From the NCBI RefSeq assembly GCF_933509905.1, contig NZ_OW150024.1, positions 2,468,001 through 2,532,000 of the forward strand: 64,000 nucleotides of DNA, read 5' to 3'. The notes beneath the pieces are model-generated. The model ran no database searches, was not told the DNA's origin, and worked only from the letters and a program-made list of their open reading frames with translations. Within the stretch, counting starts at the first letter, position 1. Every line of letters begins with the position of its first letter. Both the position numbers and the translations under genes were made by a program. Positions 42,072 to 51,734 of the stretch are shown here, piece after piece. The stretch is from Trichlorobacter ammonificans (lineage in GTDB: Bacteria > Desulfobacterota > Desulfuromonadia > Geobacterales > Pseudopelobacteraceae).

Positions 42072-44069
42072 TTAGAGCGCCTCAATCATGGCCACGATCT
42101 GCTCATCGGTGTAGCCGTCCAGTTCCACCGACTTGGACGGGCACGTAGCCTGACAGGTGCCGCAGCCGCCGCAGACACCGGGGTTGACGTAGGCCACCAC
42201 CTTGACCAGATTCCCCTGGCGGTCGCGGATTTCCTTCTCCTCCACCGCGCCGTAGGGACAGACCTTCTTGCAGTAGAAGCAGGCAACGCAACCGGCCTCT
42301 TTGACCTTGGCCACGATCGGCTCCCGCTCCAGCTTGTCCTTGGCAAAGAGGGTCATCACCTTGGCGGCGGCGGCGGATGCCTGGGAGACGGTATCGGGGA
42401 TATCCTTGGGCCCCTGGCAGGCCCCGGCCAGATAAATACCGGCGGTGGCGCACTCCACCGGACGCAGCTTGGCGTGGGCCTCGGAGTAAAAGTGGTACTT
42501 GTCGTAGGAGATCCCCAGCTTCTGGGCCAGCAGGTCGGCGCCGGGCCGCGGTTGCACCGCCGTGGCCAGCACCACCAGATCGGCCTCGATCTCCACCTGC
42601 ACCCCCACGGCGATGTCGCTGCCCATCACCACGACCTTGTCCCCCTTCTGGTACAACCGGGAGACCATGCCGCGGACATAGACCGCCTCTTCCTCCTCGA
42701 TGGCGCGCCGCCAGAACTCGTCGTAGCTCTTGCCCGGCACCCGGGCATCCATGAAGAAGACATAGGCCTGGCCGTCATGCACCTTGTGCTTGTAGAGCAT
42801 GGTGTGCTTGGCGGTGTACATGCAGCAGATCTTGGAGCAGTAGGAGATCCCCTTTTCCCGCGCCCGGGAGCCGACGCACTGGATGAAGACCACCTGTTTC
42901 GGCTCCCTGCCGTCGGAGGGACGCAGGATCTTGCCGCCGGTGGGGCCGGAAGCCGAGGCCAGGCGCTCGAAGGTCATGCCGTCGATGACATCGGGGATTT
43001 TGCCGTGGCCGAACTCGCCGTACCCTTTGATAAACGAGCCCTTGGGCTTTTCGCTGATGTTATAGAGGTCAAAGCCGGTGGCCACCACGATGGCTCCCAC
43101 CGGTTCCACCACCAGCCGGTCCTCCTGCTCGTAATCCACGGCGCCGGGGCCGCAGACCTTCTGGCAGAGGCCGCACTTGCCGGTTTTGAACTTGGTGCAG
43201 TGTTCCCGGTCGATGACCGGGGTGTTGGGCACGGCCTGGGGGAACGGCACGTAGATGGCCGGCCGCATCCCCAGGTTGCAGTCGAAGCTGTTGGGGATTT
43301 TTTTGATGGGGCACTTCTCCATGCAGACCCCGCAGCCGGTGCATTTCTGCTCGTCAACCGAGCGGGCCTTCTTGCGGATGGTGACCTGGAAGTTGCCGAT
43401 GTAGCCGTCCACCTGCTCAACTTCGCTGAAGGTGTGAAGGGTAATATTGGGATGATTGGCAACATCCACCATCTTGGGGGTCATGATGCACTGGGAACAG
43501 TCCAGGGTGGGGAAGGTTTCCGAAAGCTGGGCCATGTGGCCGCCGATGGACGGCTCCCGCTCCACCAGCACCACCTGGTGGCCGGCGTCGGCTATATCCA
43601 GGGCAGCCTGGATACCGGCAATACCGCCACCGATGACGAGTGAGCGCTTGGTGACCGGCACGGTGATGGTGGGGAGCACCCGGTTCTTCTTGACCCGCTC
43701 CACCATCATGCCGACGATTTCTATCGCCTTTGCCGTGGCCTCGTCCCTGTTCTCGTGAACCCAGGAGCAGTGCTCGCGAATGTTGGCCATCTCACAGAGG
43801 AACGGGTTGAGTCCCGCCGCCTCCACCGCCTTGCGGAAGGTCTTCTCGTGCATCCGGGGAGAACAGGCGGCAACCACCACATGGGAGAGACGCTGCTCCT
43901 GGATGGCCTTTTTCAGCAGCCCCTGCCCCGGGTCGGAGCACATGTACTTGTAGTCGGTGGCGAAGGCCACGCCGGGCAGCTTCCCGACCTCGGCAGCCAC
44001 CCGCTCCACATCAACGGTCCTGGATATGTTCTCGCCGCAATGGCAGACAAATACGCCGATTCGTGACAT
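42072..44069 (-). CDS. hdrA: Heterodisulfide reductase subunit A homologue
   Basis: 665 residues, the flavoprotein where bifurcation is proposed to occur. It starts MSRIGVFVCHCGENISRTVD, followed by the FAD-binding GGGIAGIQAALD (about 146–157) and a cysteine cluster at LDCSQCIMTPKM. Then come a ferredoxin motif (CTGCGVCMEKCPIKK), a further CGLCQKVCGPGAVD motif and two C-terminal clusters (CVACFYCKKVCPYG, CGGCGTCQATCPS). Its start abuts the hdrB stop with no gap. Confidence 0.93.
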   Translation of the reverse strand: MSRIGVFVCHCGENISRTVDVERVAAEVGKLPGVAFATDYKYMCSDPGQGLLKKAIQEQRLSHVVVAACSPRMHEKTFRKAVEAAGLNPFLCEMANIREHCSWVHENRDEATAKAIEIVGMMVERVKKNRVLPTITVPVTKRSLVIGGGIAGIQAALDIADAGHQVVLVEREPSIGGHMAQLSETFPTLDCSQCIMTPKMVDVANHPNITLHTFSEVEQVDGYIGNFQVTIRKKARSVDEQKCTGCGVCMEKCPIKKIPNSFDCNLGMRPAIYVPFPQAVPNTPVIDREHCTKFKTGKCGLCQKVCGPGAVDYEQEDRLVVEPVGAIVVATGFDLYNISEKPKGSFIKGYGEFGHGKIPDVIDGMTFERLASASGPTGGKILRPSDGREPKQVVFIQCVGSRAREKGISYCSKICCMYTAKHTMLYKHKVHDGQAYVFFMDARVPGKSYDEFWRRAIEEEEAVYVRGMVSRLYQKGDKVVVMGSDIAVGVQVEIEADLVVLATAVQPRPGADLLAQKLGISYDKYHFYSEAHAKLRPVECATAGIYLAGACQGPKDIPDTVSQASAAAAKVMTLFAKDKLEREPIVAKVKEAGCVACFYCKKVCPYGAVEEKEIRDRQGNLVKVVAYVNPGVCGGCGTCQATCPSKSVELDGYTDEQIVAMIEAL

Positions 44070-44948
44070 CTACAGCAACCCTTTCTCTTTGAGCAGCGGC
44101 ATGGGATCCACAATCAGGGCTTCGAGTCCCAGCCGGTCCGGCGTAAGCCCGCAGGCCATGCCCACCAGCTGGGTGATATAGAACACCGGCAGGCCGTACG
44201 TGGTGTAGTGGGCGCTTTCGATCTCCTTCTGGCGGATGTCCAAGTTGCCGTGACAGAGGGGGCAGCCCACCATGATGCAGTCGGCTCCCGCGTCCCGCGC
44301 CGACTCCAGGATGGCGTTGGACAGCTGCAGCACCACGCCGGGGCGGGAAAGGGTAAAGTTGGCGCCGCAGCACTCCAGGCGATGGCTCCAGGGCACTGCC
44401 GTTCCTCCGACAGCCTCGACAACCTGCTCCATGATGGTGGGGGCTTCCACGCAGTCCAGGTTGGGTACTTCGGGCGGACGGGTGAGCAGGCAGCCGTAGT
44501 AGCAGGCCACCTTCAGGCCGGACAAGGGTCGCGACGCCTTGGTTGTCAGCTTCTCCAGCCCGTAATCCCGCGCCAGGATCTCCAGCAGGTGCTTGACGTT
44601 TCGGTCGAGTTTGAGCGGGGCATCCAGCGCCTTCTCCACCTGCCGGCGCTTGGCCTCGTTCTCTTCAAGGGTGTGCTGGGTGAACTTCAACCGGGAAAAG
44701 CAGGCGGCGCAGGCAACGGCCACATCGCCGAACACCTGTTCGGCCAGCTCCAGGTTCTTGGCACAGAGGGAGAGCGACAACAGTTCGTCAACATTGTGAG
44801 CCGGTGTTGCGCCGCAGCAGAACCAGTCCGGTACCTCGGTCAGCTCCACGTCGAGCGCGGAAAACAGTTCCCGGGTCGAGAGATCATACTCTCCCGCCGA
44901 GGCGTGGAGGGAACAGCCGGGATAATAGGCGTAGGAGAGCGAACTCAT
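44070..44948 (-). CDS. hdrB: Heterodisulfide reductase subunit B homologue
   Basis: 292 residues with two CCG domains that hold the noncubane [4Fe-4S] clusters of HdrB: first YYPGCSLHASAGEY … WFCCGA … CAACFSRL, second CYYGCLLTRPPEV … LECCGANFTL … MVGCPLCHGNLD. It is the site of disulfide reduction in methanogens; the bacterial substrate is unknown. Overlaps hdrC by 4 bp. Confidence 0.93.
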   Translation of the reverse strand: MSSLSYAYYPGCSLHASAGEYDLSTRELFSALDVELTEVPDWFCCGATPAHNVDELLSLSLCAKNLELAEQVFGDVAVACAACFSRLKFTQHTLEENEAKRRQVEKALDAPLKLDRNVKHLLEILARDYGLEKLTTKASRPLSGLKVACYYGCLLTRPPEVPNLDCVEAPTIMEQVVEAVGGTAVPWSHRLECCGANFTLSRPGVVLQLSNAILESARDAGADCIMVGCPLCHGNLDIRQKEIESAHYTTYGLPVFYITQLVGMACGLTPDRLGLEALIVDPMPLLKEKGLL

Positions 44949-45532
44949 AGGGCCTCGCCTTTCTTGCGCATCTCTTCGATCCGTTGGAAGATTTTCTCGA
45001 TTTCGTTCATATTTTTATTCTTTTGATGAAACATCTTCAGCTTGCCTTTGGTGAGCAGCCTGGGCCCGAGCATGAAGTCCTTGAGCAGCTTGCCGCTCTT
45101 CAGGTTGAAGACGGCAGCGAGACGCATCTCATACTGCCGGCCATAGGTGCGGATATTGTCCAAGAACAGCTTGTTGGCCAGCTGGACGTAGCTTTCCTTG
45201 GACGGCCCTTCGTAATCCCAGGAGAGCTTGCGCAGCGCGTCCATGATTGAAGCAAGGTGCACCTTGTTGGGACACCGGCTGGAACAGGTCTCGCAGGAGG
45301 CGCAGTACCAGATGGAGCGACCTTCCAGAATCCGGCGCCATTGCCCCAGTTGCAGCAGCCGCACGATCCGGTTGGGGGGGTGGTCCATGAAGGTCGCCAT
45401 GGGACAACCGGCCGAACATTTGCCGCACTGGAAGCAGCGCCGGACCGAAGTGCCGGACAATGCCTCCACTTTTCTGACCACGTCCAGCTCCATGGTTTTC
45501 TGCGATATGACCATCTTTTTCTTGCTGCTCAT
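44945..45532 (-). CDS. hdrC: Heterodisulfide reductase subunit C homologue
   Basis: 195 residues from MSSKKKMVISQKTM; a GTG three codons earlier is an alternative start. Two 4Fe-4S motifs, CFQCGKCSAGCPMA (about 33–46) and CASCETCSSRCPNK (about 77–90), then a long helical tail rich in Lys and Met. First gene of the hdrCBA–flxDCB–orf–flxA cluster. Confidence 0.9.
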   Translation of the reverse strand: MSSKKKMVISQKTMELDVVRKVEALSGTSVRRCFQCGKCSAGCPMATFMDHPPNRIVRLLQLGQWRRILEGRSIWYCASCETCSSRCPNKVHLASIMDALRKLSWDYEGPSKESYVQLANKLFLDNIRTYGRQYEMRLAAVFNLKSGKLLKDFMLGPRLLTKGKLKMFHQKNKNMNEIEKIFQRIEEMRKKGEAL

Positions 45533-45580
45533 ATACCTCACCCAATCCGCGGGGAATAGCTCTGCCTTCGTGACGTTCTA

Positions 45581-45610
45581 GTCATACAAGAGCGATCATT
45601 TTTAATGCAA
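45581..45610 (-). promoter_or_regulatory. Possible promoter of the hdr–flx operon
   Basis: On the minus strand TTGCAT (45610–45605) and TATGAC (45586–45581) are 18 bp apart, about 50 bp before hdrC, in an AT-rich stretch. Moderate match only. Confidence 0.35.
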
Positions 45611-45652
45611 CTAAAATTTTACCATTAAACTAAAGTTTGACCGAGGTGACAT

Positions 45653-45683
45653 AAAAAAGCGGCGTCCTGGGAAGGAACGCCGC
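45653..45683 (-). terminator. Terminator of the nuo operon
   Basis: GCGGCGT (45683–45677 on the minus strand) pairs with ACGCCGC (45665–45659) around an 11-nt loop, followed by TTTTTT (45658–45653). It stands 28 bp after the nuoN stop and separates nuo from the hdr–flx operon. Confidence 0.88.
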
Positions 45684-45710
45684 CTGTAAAAGCCAAACCG
45701 TGTAACACCG

Positions 45711-47177
45711 TCAGATCAACTTTACCGCCTGCTGGGCAAACTGGAGCAGCAGCGAGGGAACAATACCCGGGATCAACGAACCAGCGACGGATATAACCAG
45801 CGCAAGGGACACGGGCGCGCCTACGCGTACCCAGTCGAACTCTTCATCGGCAGGCTTCATGTACATGTAGACCATCACGCGCAGGTAGTAGTAGACCGAG
45901 GCAGCGCTGTTCAGCACGCCGATGATGACCAGCCAGAGGTAGCCCTGCTCCAGAGCGCCGGAAAAGAGGTAGAACTTGCCGATGAAGCCGGCGGTAGGAG
46001 GCATACCGGCCAGTGAGAACAGGAAGAGCGACATGACGGCTGCCAGCAGCGGACGCTTGTGACCGAACCCGGCGAAATCCTGTACCGTACCGTTTGTCTC
46101 GCCCTGCTTGCCAACCAGCACGATCACGGCAAAGGCACCGATGTTCATGAAGGCATAGGAGAGCATGTAGAAAAGGATACCGGTGGTGCCAGTGGCGTTG
46201 GCGGCGACAAAACCGACCAATGCATAGCCGGCATGCGCGATGGAGGAGTAAGCCAGCATCCGCTTGATATTATCCTGGCGCAGTGCCGTCAGGTTACCAA
46301 TGGTCATGGTCAGTACGGCGAGAATCCAGAGCAGCTCGGTCCACTGGACCATCAACGTCGGGAACGCCACCAGGAACAGACGCAGGAAGGCGGCAAAACC
46401 GGCAGCCTTGGGACCGGCGGACATGAAGGCGGTCATCGGTGTCGGTGCCCCTTCATAGACATCGGGAGTCCACATGTGGAAGGGAGCAGCGGCGATCTTG
46501 AAGGCAAAGCCGGTGAGAATGAGGAGCATACCGGCCAGCAGCAGGGTGTTGCTTTGATCGATTCCCGTCTGCGCGATGGTAGCAGCGATCTTAGCAATGC
46601 GGGTCGTACCGGTAACGCCGTAAATCAACGCCATGCCGTAGAGCAGGAAACCGGTTGAGAAGGAGCCGAGCAGAAAATACTTCAAGCCGGCCTCGTTGGA
46701 TTTAAGGGTTGCGCGATGGAATCCGGCAAGCACATACAGGGTAATCGACATCAGCTCCAGACCGAGGAAAACGGTCATCAAATCGGTGCCGGACGCCATC
46801 AGCATCATACCGGTGGTGGCAAACAGGATCAGGGGATACAGTTCGCCATGGTTACAGTTTTCCCGCTCCATGTACTGATCGCTGATCAGTACTGCCAGTC
46901 CCGCGGACACCAGGAAGGTGAGCTTGAAGAAGATGGCAAAGTTGTCGAGAACCACCGAACCGCTGAAGCTGGAAATATTCTGACCCCACCCGCTGGCAGC
47001 AGAACATCCCGCACCTATGATGCCCAGTAACGAGAGCCAGGTCAGATACGTTTTTTGCCTGGATGGAACAAAGACATTAACCAGCAGCAGCACCATAGCC
47101 ATGATAGACAGAATGACTTCCGGCATGATGGTCGCCAGGTTAATCGTCGCAAAAAGTTGGGCCACATTGATTTCCAT
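45711..47177 (-). CDS. nuoN: NADH-quinone oxidoreductase subunit N
   Basis: 488-residue antiporter-like membrane subunit of complex I with about 14 transmembrane helices. The Mrp-type core is evident: the Glu/Lys helices around LILTGFAFKIAAAPFHMWTP with DVYEGAPTPMTAFMS, and NIKRMLAYSSIAHAGYALVG. Last gene of nuoA–N, 35 bp after nuoM; terminator follows. Confidence 0.95.
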   Translation of the reverse strand: MEINVAQLFATINLATIMPEVILSIMAMVLLLVNVFVPSRQKTYLTWLSLLGIIGAGCSAASGWGQNISSFSGSVVLDNFAIFFKLTFLVSAGLAVLISDQYMERENCNHGELYPLILFATTGMMLMASGTDLMTVFLGLELMSITLYVLAGFHRATLKSNEAGLKYFLLGSFSTGFLLYGMALIYGVTGTTRIAKIAATIAQTGIDQSNTLLLAGMLLILTGFAFKIAAAPFHMWTPDVYEGAPTPMTAFMSAGPKAAGFAAFLRLFLVAFPTLMVQWTELLWILAVLTMTIGNLTALRQDNIKRMLAYSSIAHAGYALVGFVAANATGTTGILFYMLSYAFMNIGAFAVIVLVGKQGETNGTVQDFAGFGHKRPLLAAVMSLFLFSLAGMPPTAGFIGKFYLFSGALEQGYLWLVIIGVLNSAASVYYYLRVMVYMYMKPADEEFDWVRVGAPVSLALVISVAGSLIPGIVPSLLLQFAQQAVKLI

Positions 47178-47212
47178 TTAACTGTCCTCCAGTAACGTTG
47201 AAACGGTAGAGA

Positions 47213-48790
47213 CTAGTGCGCTGCCGGCTGAGCAGCAGGTTGCGGCGTTGCGACCGGCTCCGTCATGGCGGGCTGTGCCTCGGGCATGACAACCTGTACC
47301 GGCTTCTGCTGGGGCTTGGTCTGGGCGATGACCTTCTTGATGGACGGCGTCATCTTCTCGATGAACGGGTTGGGATAGACACCGATAACAAAGATCAGGG
47401 CAATCAGCGGAACCATGATGGCGATTTCACGGGCATTGAGATCATCGAGCTTCTGATTCTTCGGGTTATCGAGCTCACCGAACATTACCCGCTGGAACAT
47501 CCAGAGCATGTAAACCGCAGCCAGAATGACGCCGCTGGTGGCGATGATGGCGTACCAGCGCAGGCTGCTCTCATACGCACCGATCAGGATCAGGAATTCA
47601 CCCACGAATCCGTTGGTTCCCGGCACGGCAATGGACGACAGCGTGACGATCATGAAGATGACCGTGAAGATCGGCATCTGCTTGGCAAGGCCACCAAAGT
47701 CACTGATCAGGCGGGTATGCCGCCGCTCGTAGATAAAGCCAACGATAAGGAACAGGGCGCCGGTCGAAATACCGTGGTTGATCATCTGCATCATACCGCC
47801 GGTCAGTCCCTGCTCATTCAGGGCAAAGAGGCCGAGCATGACGTAGCCCAGGTGGGCAACCGAGGAGTAGGCAACCAGTTTTTTGACATCTTCCTGCACC
47901 ATCGCCACCAGTGCCGCGTAAATGATACCAATGACCGACAGCACCGCGATCAGCGGTGTAAACTGTGCCGTTGCCTCCGGAAAGAGCGGCATGGCAAAGC
48001 GAATGTAGCCGTAGGTACCCATCTTCAGCAGAATGGCCGCCAGAATGACCGAGCCTGCGGTAGGTGCCTCGGTGTGAGCATCAGGCAACCACGTGTGCAG
48101 CGGGAACATCGGCACCTTGATGGCAAAGGCGAAAGCAAATGCCAGGAACAGCCAGGTTTGCGTCGCTGGATCAATCTTCAGGCTGAAGAAATGCACCAGG
48201 CTGAAATCAGTGATACCGGTCTTTGTACCGAGGAAGTAGAGATAGATCAGGGCCACCAGCATCAGCAGCGATCCGACCATGGTGTAGACGAAGAACTTGA
48301 CCGCAGCGTAAACGCGGTTCTTGCCCCCCCAGATGCCGATGATGAAGTACATCGGGATGAGCATGACTTCCCAGAAAATGTAGAACAGGAACAGATCCAG
48401 CGCAATAAAGGCGCCCAGCATGCCGGTTTCGAGCAGCAGCAGACAGATCATGTACTCCTTGACCTTGTCCTCCACGGCGGTCCAGGTGGACAGGACTGCA
48501 ATCGGCATGATGAAGGTCGTCAGAATGACCAGCCAGATGGTGATACCGTCAATGCCGACGTGGTAACGCATGGCAAAGGGACCGGCAGCTATCCAGGGCA
48601 CATTTTCAACGAACTGGAAGTCCGCAATCGTCTGGAAGCCGGTGAGCACGGGAAGGGAGACCACAAAAGTGGCGACAGTGGTCAGAAATGCTACCGTCCG
48701 CAGCACGCCCTTGCTCTCCTTCGGGATAAAGAGCAGCAGCAGCACCCCCGCAATCGGCAGAAACGTCATCAGGCTCAGAATGTTACTCAT
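47213..48790 (-). CDS. nuoM: NADH-quinone oxidoreductase subunit M
   Basis: 525 residues, about 14 helices. Typical motifs: LFLFYIFWEVMLIPMYFIIG, KVPMFPLHTWLPDAHTEAP, VKKLVAYSSVAHLGYVMLG. After the last helix there is an unusual C-terminal tail of about 40 residues rich in Gln, Pro and Ala (QTKPQQKPVQVVMPEAQPAM…AAQPAAH), which should lie outside the membrane. A long open frame exactly antisense to it is a codon-bias artefact. Confidence 0.95.
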   Translation of the reverse strand: MSNILSLMTFLPIAGVLLLLFIPKESKGVLRTVAFLTTVATFVVSLPVLTGFQTIADFQFVENVPWIAAGPFAMRYHVGIDGITIWLVILTTFIMPIAVLSTWTAVEDKVKEYMICLLLLETGMLGAFIALDLFLFYIFWEVMLIPMYFIIGIWGGKNRVYAAVKFFVYTMVGSLLMLVALIYLYFLGTKTGITDFSLVHFFSLKIDPATQTWLFLAFAFAFAIKVPMFPLHTWLPDAHTEAPTAGSVILAAILLKMGTYGYIRFAMPLFPEATAQFTPLIAVLSVIGIIYAALVAMVQEDVKKLVAYSSVAHLGYVMLGLFALNEQGLTGGMMQMINHGISTGALFLIVGFIYERRHTRLISDFGGLAKQMPIFTVIFMIVTLSSIAVPGTNGFVGEFLILIGAYESSLRWYAIIATSGVILAAVYMLWMFQRVMFGELDNPKNQKLDDLNAREIAIMVPLIALIFVIGVYPNPFIEKMTPSIKKVIAQTKPQQKPVQVVMPEAQPAMTEPVATPQPAAQPAAH

Positions 48791-48826
48791 TGAATCTGCT
48801 CCTTTGTACAGAGTAAGAACTGTAAG

Positions 48827-50833
48827 TTACTTGAACAGGTAGTAGCCGAGGATGACCACCACGCCAAACGCCATGGTCCATGCATAGCTGTATACCTGAC
48901 CGGTCTGCAAGTAGCGCACGACGCCACCGAAGGACATGACGACATGAGCAACACCGTTCACCAGACCATCGACCACCACAACGTCGAACCCTTTCCAGAG
49001 GAACCTGCCCAGCGCTTTGCAGGGGTTGACGAACACGAAGTCATAGAGCTCGTCGATATACCACTTGTTGAAGACCGCCCGGTGCAGCGCCGGGAAGGCA
49101 GCGGTAAACTTGGCCGGTAGTGTCGGGTTCGTCACGTACAGATAGGCAGCAAGGGAGATACCGATGACGGCAATGACCACCGAGGTTCCCATCAGCCCCC
49201 ACTCCAGCGCATGGCTGTGGTGATGAGCGGCATGGGCATTTGCTGCCATGTAGGCGTTGGCGTTGGCAAAGACCGGATGCAGATAGTGCTCAAGATAGTT
49301 GGGAATACCGCCGAGAGCGTCACCGATCAGCTTGGGAACACCGATGTAACCGCCGATGACCGACAGGATCGCCAGAACGATCAGGGGAATGACGATGACG
49401 GCCGGAGATTCATGCAGGTATTTTTCCGCACCTGCCTTGATACGGCACTCGCCAAAGAAGGTCATGAAAACCAGCCGGAACATGTAGAAGGCGGTCAGGC
49501 CGGCTGCAATCGCTCCCAGCGCCCAGAGGAACGTGTTCAGTCCGCCGTGCAGGGGGTTGGCAAATGCCATCCAGAGAATCTCGTCCTTGGAAAAGAAGCC
49601 GGAGAATCCGGGAATACCGGCAATAGCGATGGTTGCCAGCAGGAAGGTCAGGAAGGTCAGCGGCATATGCTTCTTCAGCCCTCCCATGTTGCGCATATCC
49701 TGGGGATCGTCGTGAGAATGGACATGGTGCAGCGCAATATGCATGGAGTGAATGACGGCGCCGGAGCCGAGGAACAGGCAGGCCTTGAAGAACGCATGGG
49801 TCATCAGATGGAACACACCGGCGGTAAAGGCGCCGACACCCATGGCCAGCACCATGTAGCCGAGCTGGGAAACCGTTGAATAGGCAAGCACCCGCTTGAT
49901 GTCGTTTTGTGCCGTGCCGATGGTCGCTGCGAACAATGCGGTACAGGCGCCGACAACTGCGATGACAACCATGGTTTCGGGGGCGCGGACAAAAACGTAG
50001 CTCATGCGGCCGATCATGTAGACACCGGCGGTAACCATGGTAGCGGCATGGATCAGGGCTGAAACCGGCGTCGGACCTTCCATGGCGTCGGGCAACCAGG
50101 TGTAGAGGGGAATCTGAGCCGATTTACCGGTGGCGCCCAGGAAAAAACAGAGCGTGATCAGCGTCACCACGCCGCCGGTGGGCAGCAGGTGTGCATTCTG
50201 GGACAGCTCGGTAAACTTGATGGTCCAGACGTTATGATTCTGACCGAAGTACCAGAACAACCCGAATATCCCCAACAGGAAGCCGAAATCACCGACCCGG
50301 TTCATGACGAACGCCTTCTTGCCAGCGTCTCCAGCGGACTTCTTTTTGAAGTAGTAGCCGATCAGCAGGTAGGAGCAGAGACCCACCCCTTCCCAGCCAA
50401 CAAACATGAGCAGCAGGTTGTTACCCAGCACCAAGAGCAGCATGGAGAAGATAAACAGGTTCAGGTAGGCGAAGAACCGGTAGAATCCTTCCTCACCGTG
50501 CATGTAGCCGATGGAGTAGAGATGAATCAGGGAGCCGATACCGGTGACGATCAGGATCATCAGGCATGACAGCGGGTCGATCAGGAAGGCAATGTCAGCG
50601 TTGAAGTTCCCGGCTGTGATCCAGGTAAAGAGCTTGACATCGACAACCCGGCCGTTTTCCGGCAACGAGATCAACCCCAGGAAGGTCTTGCACGATACGA
50701 TAAACGAGGCAAACACCGCCAAGGTCGCAATACCGCCGATTACTGTCTCATTCTTGATTTTCTTCCCCAGCAGACCGTTTATCAAAAATCCGATGAGGGG
50801 AAACAGGGGAATCAGCCACACGTTCTCAAACAT
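48827..50833 (-). CDS. nuoL: NADH-quinone oxidoreductase subunit L
   Basis: 668 residues, the largest membrane subunit. N-terminal LIPLFPLIGFLINGLLG, the proton-channel block GKSAQIPLYTWLPDAMEGPT, then PVSALIHAATMVTAGVYM, and NDIKRVLAYSTVSQLGYMVL. The C-terminal part includes the long lateral helix that ties the antiporter subunits together. A His-rich loop (AANAHAAHHHSHALE) precedes it. 60 bp after nuoK. Confidence 0.96.
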   Translation of the reverse strand: MFENVWLIPLFPLIGFLINGLLGKKIKNETVIGGIATLAVFASFIVSCKTFLGLISLPENGRVVDVKLFTWITAGNFNADIAFLIDPLSCLMILIVTGIGSLIHLYSIGYMHGEEGFYRFFAYLNLFIFSMLLLVLGNNLLLMFVGWEGVGLCSYLLIGYYFKKKSAGDAGKKAFVMNRVGDFGFLLGIFGLFWYFGQNHNVWTIKFTELSQNAHLLPTGGVVTLITLCFFLGATGKSAQIPLYTWLPDAMEGPTPVSALIHAATMVTAGVYMIGRMSYVFVRAPETMVVIAVVGACTALFAATIGTAQNDIKRVLAYSTVSQLGYMVLAMGVGAFTAGVFHLMTHAFFKACLFLGSGAVIHSMHIALHHVHSHDDPQDMRNMGGLKKHMPLTFLTFLLATIAIAGIPGFSGFFSKDEILWMAFANPLHGGLNTFLWALGAIAAGLTAFYMFRLVFMTFFGECRIKAGAEKYLHESPAVIVIPLIVLAILSVIGGYIGVPKLIGDALGGIPNYLEHYLHPVFANANAYMAANAHAAHHHSHALEWGLMGTSVVIAVIGISLAAYLYVTNPTLPAKFTAAFPALHRAVFNKWYIDELYDFVFVNPCKALGRFLWKGFDVVVVDGLVNGVAHVVMSFGGVVRYLQTGQVYSYAWTMAFGVVVILGYYLFK

Positions 50834-50893
50834 TGAGATACTCCTTTATTCGTCTTTTCCTATCCGTTCAATCAGGTCCGGTGGGGGTACGGC

Positions 50894-51196
50894 CTACCAC
50901 TTCATCGCGCTGGCATCATCAACGTCAATGGACGCACGGTTGTTGAAAAATGCTATGATCAGCGCCAGACCGACCGCTGCCTCGGCAGCGGCAACCGTCA
51001 TGATGAAGAAGACAAATACCTGCCCGTCAAGGTTGCCGAGATGACGGGACAGTGCAACAAAGGTGAGGTTTACTGCATTCAGCATCAGTTCGATACACAT
51101 AAACATGACAATCACGTTTTTGCGCACCAGTACGCCGATGGTACCGATTGAGAAGAGTACCGCACTGAGGATCAGATAGTTCGACAGGTTATCCAT
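50894..51196 (-). CDS. nuoK: NADH-quinone oxidoreductase subunit K
   Basis: 100 residues, three transmembrane helices. The conserved glutamates are present in [14 protein letters not shown] and [13 protein letters not shown], part of the E-channel. 12 bp after nuoJ. Confidence 0.95.
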   Translation of the reverse strand: MDNLSNYLILSAVLFSIGTIGVLVRKNVIVMFMCIELMLNAVNLTFVALSRHLGNLDGQVFVFFIMTVAAAEAAVGLALIIAFFNNRASIDVDDASAMKW

Positions 51197-51208
51197 AGCA
51201 ATAAACCC

Positions 51209-51721
51209 CTAGGAAAGATTTCGTTTCGCCAGAATGACAGCACCGACAATGGCAGACAGCAGCAGTATCGAGGTGATTTCGAACGGCAGAATGAACTCGG
51301 TGAACATGACTGCGCCGATCAACTCGGTATGGCCAACCTGGTTGATGATGTTCGGCGTAATCGGGCCGGCCAGTTCGAATGCCTTGCCACGGGCAAGGAA
51401 CGATCCTGCGGTCAACAGGGTCATAATGCCGATGACCGTGCCGAGGGCGCTGTTGTGGAACGACTTCTTGTTGGCATCCGACCTGATGTTCAACAGCATG
51501 ATGGTAAAGACGATCAGAACCATGATCGCGCCCGCGTAAACGATGACCTGAACGACGGCCATGAACGGCGCCTGCAACATGACGTAGAAGGTCGCGATAC
51601 AGAAGAAGGTCAGGATCAGCGACAGGGCGCTATTGATCGGGTTCTTGCAGGTGACGACCAGCAGAGCCGAGACAACCGCCGCAATACTGACCAATGCAAA
51701 AAAGAGGGCTGAAATGTCCAT
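51209..51721 (-). CDS. nuoJ: NADH-quinone oxidoreductase subunit J
   Basis: 170 residues, five helices. The third helix carries VVQVIVYAGAIMVLIVFTIM with the flexible pi-bulge-type YAGAIMVL sequence typical of NuoJ. Between nuoI and nuoK. Confidence 0.95.
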   Translation of the reverse strand: MDISALFFALVSIAAVVSALLVVTCKNPINSALSLILTFFCIATFYVMLQAPFMAVVQVIVYAGAIMVLIVFTIMLLNIRSDANKKSFHNSALGTVIGIMTLLTAGSFLARGKAFELAGPITPNIINQVGHTELIGAVMFTEFILPFEITSILLLSAIVGAVILAKRNLS

Positions 51722-51734
51722 GTACTGCGCTCCT

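Noticed and set aside
42030-43643. 537-residue plus-strand open frame opposite hdrA
   Set aside because: Entirely antisense to hdrA, His/Gly/Leu-rich without motifs, no RBS of note.
47216-48793. 525-residue plus-strand frame exactly opposite nuoM
   Set aside because: Mirror of nuoM from stop to start with composition rich in Gln, Asp and His. A codon-bias artefact.
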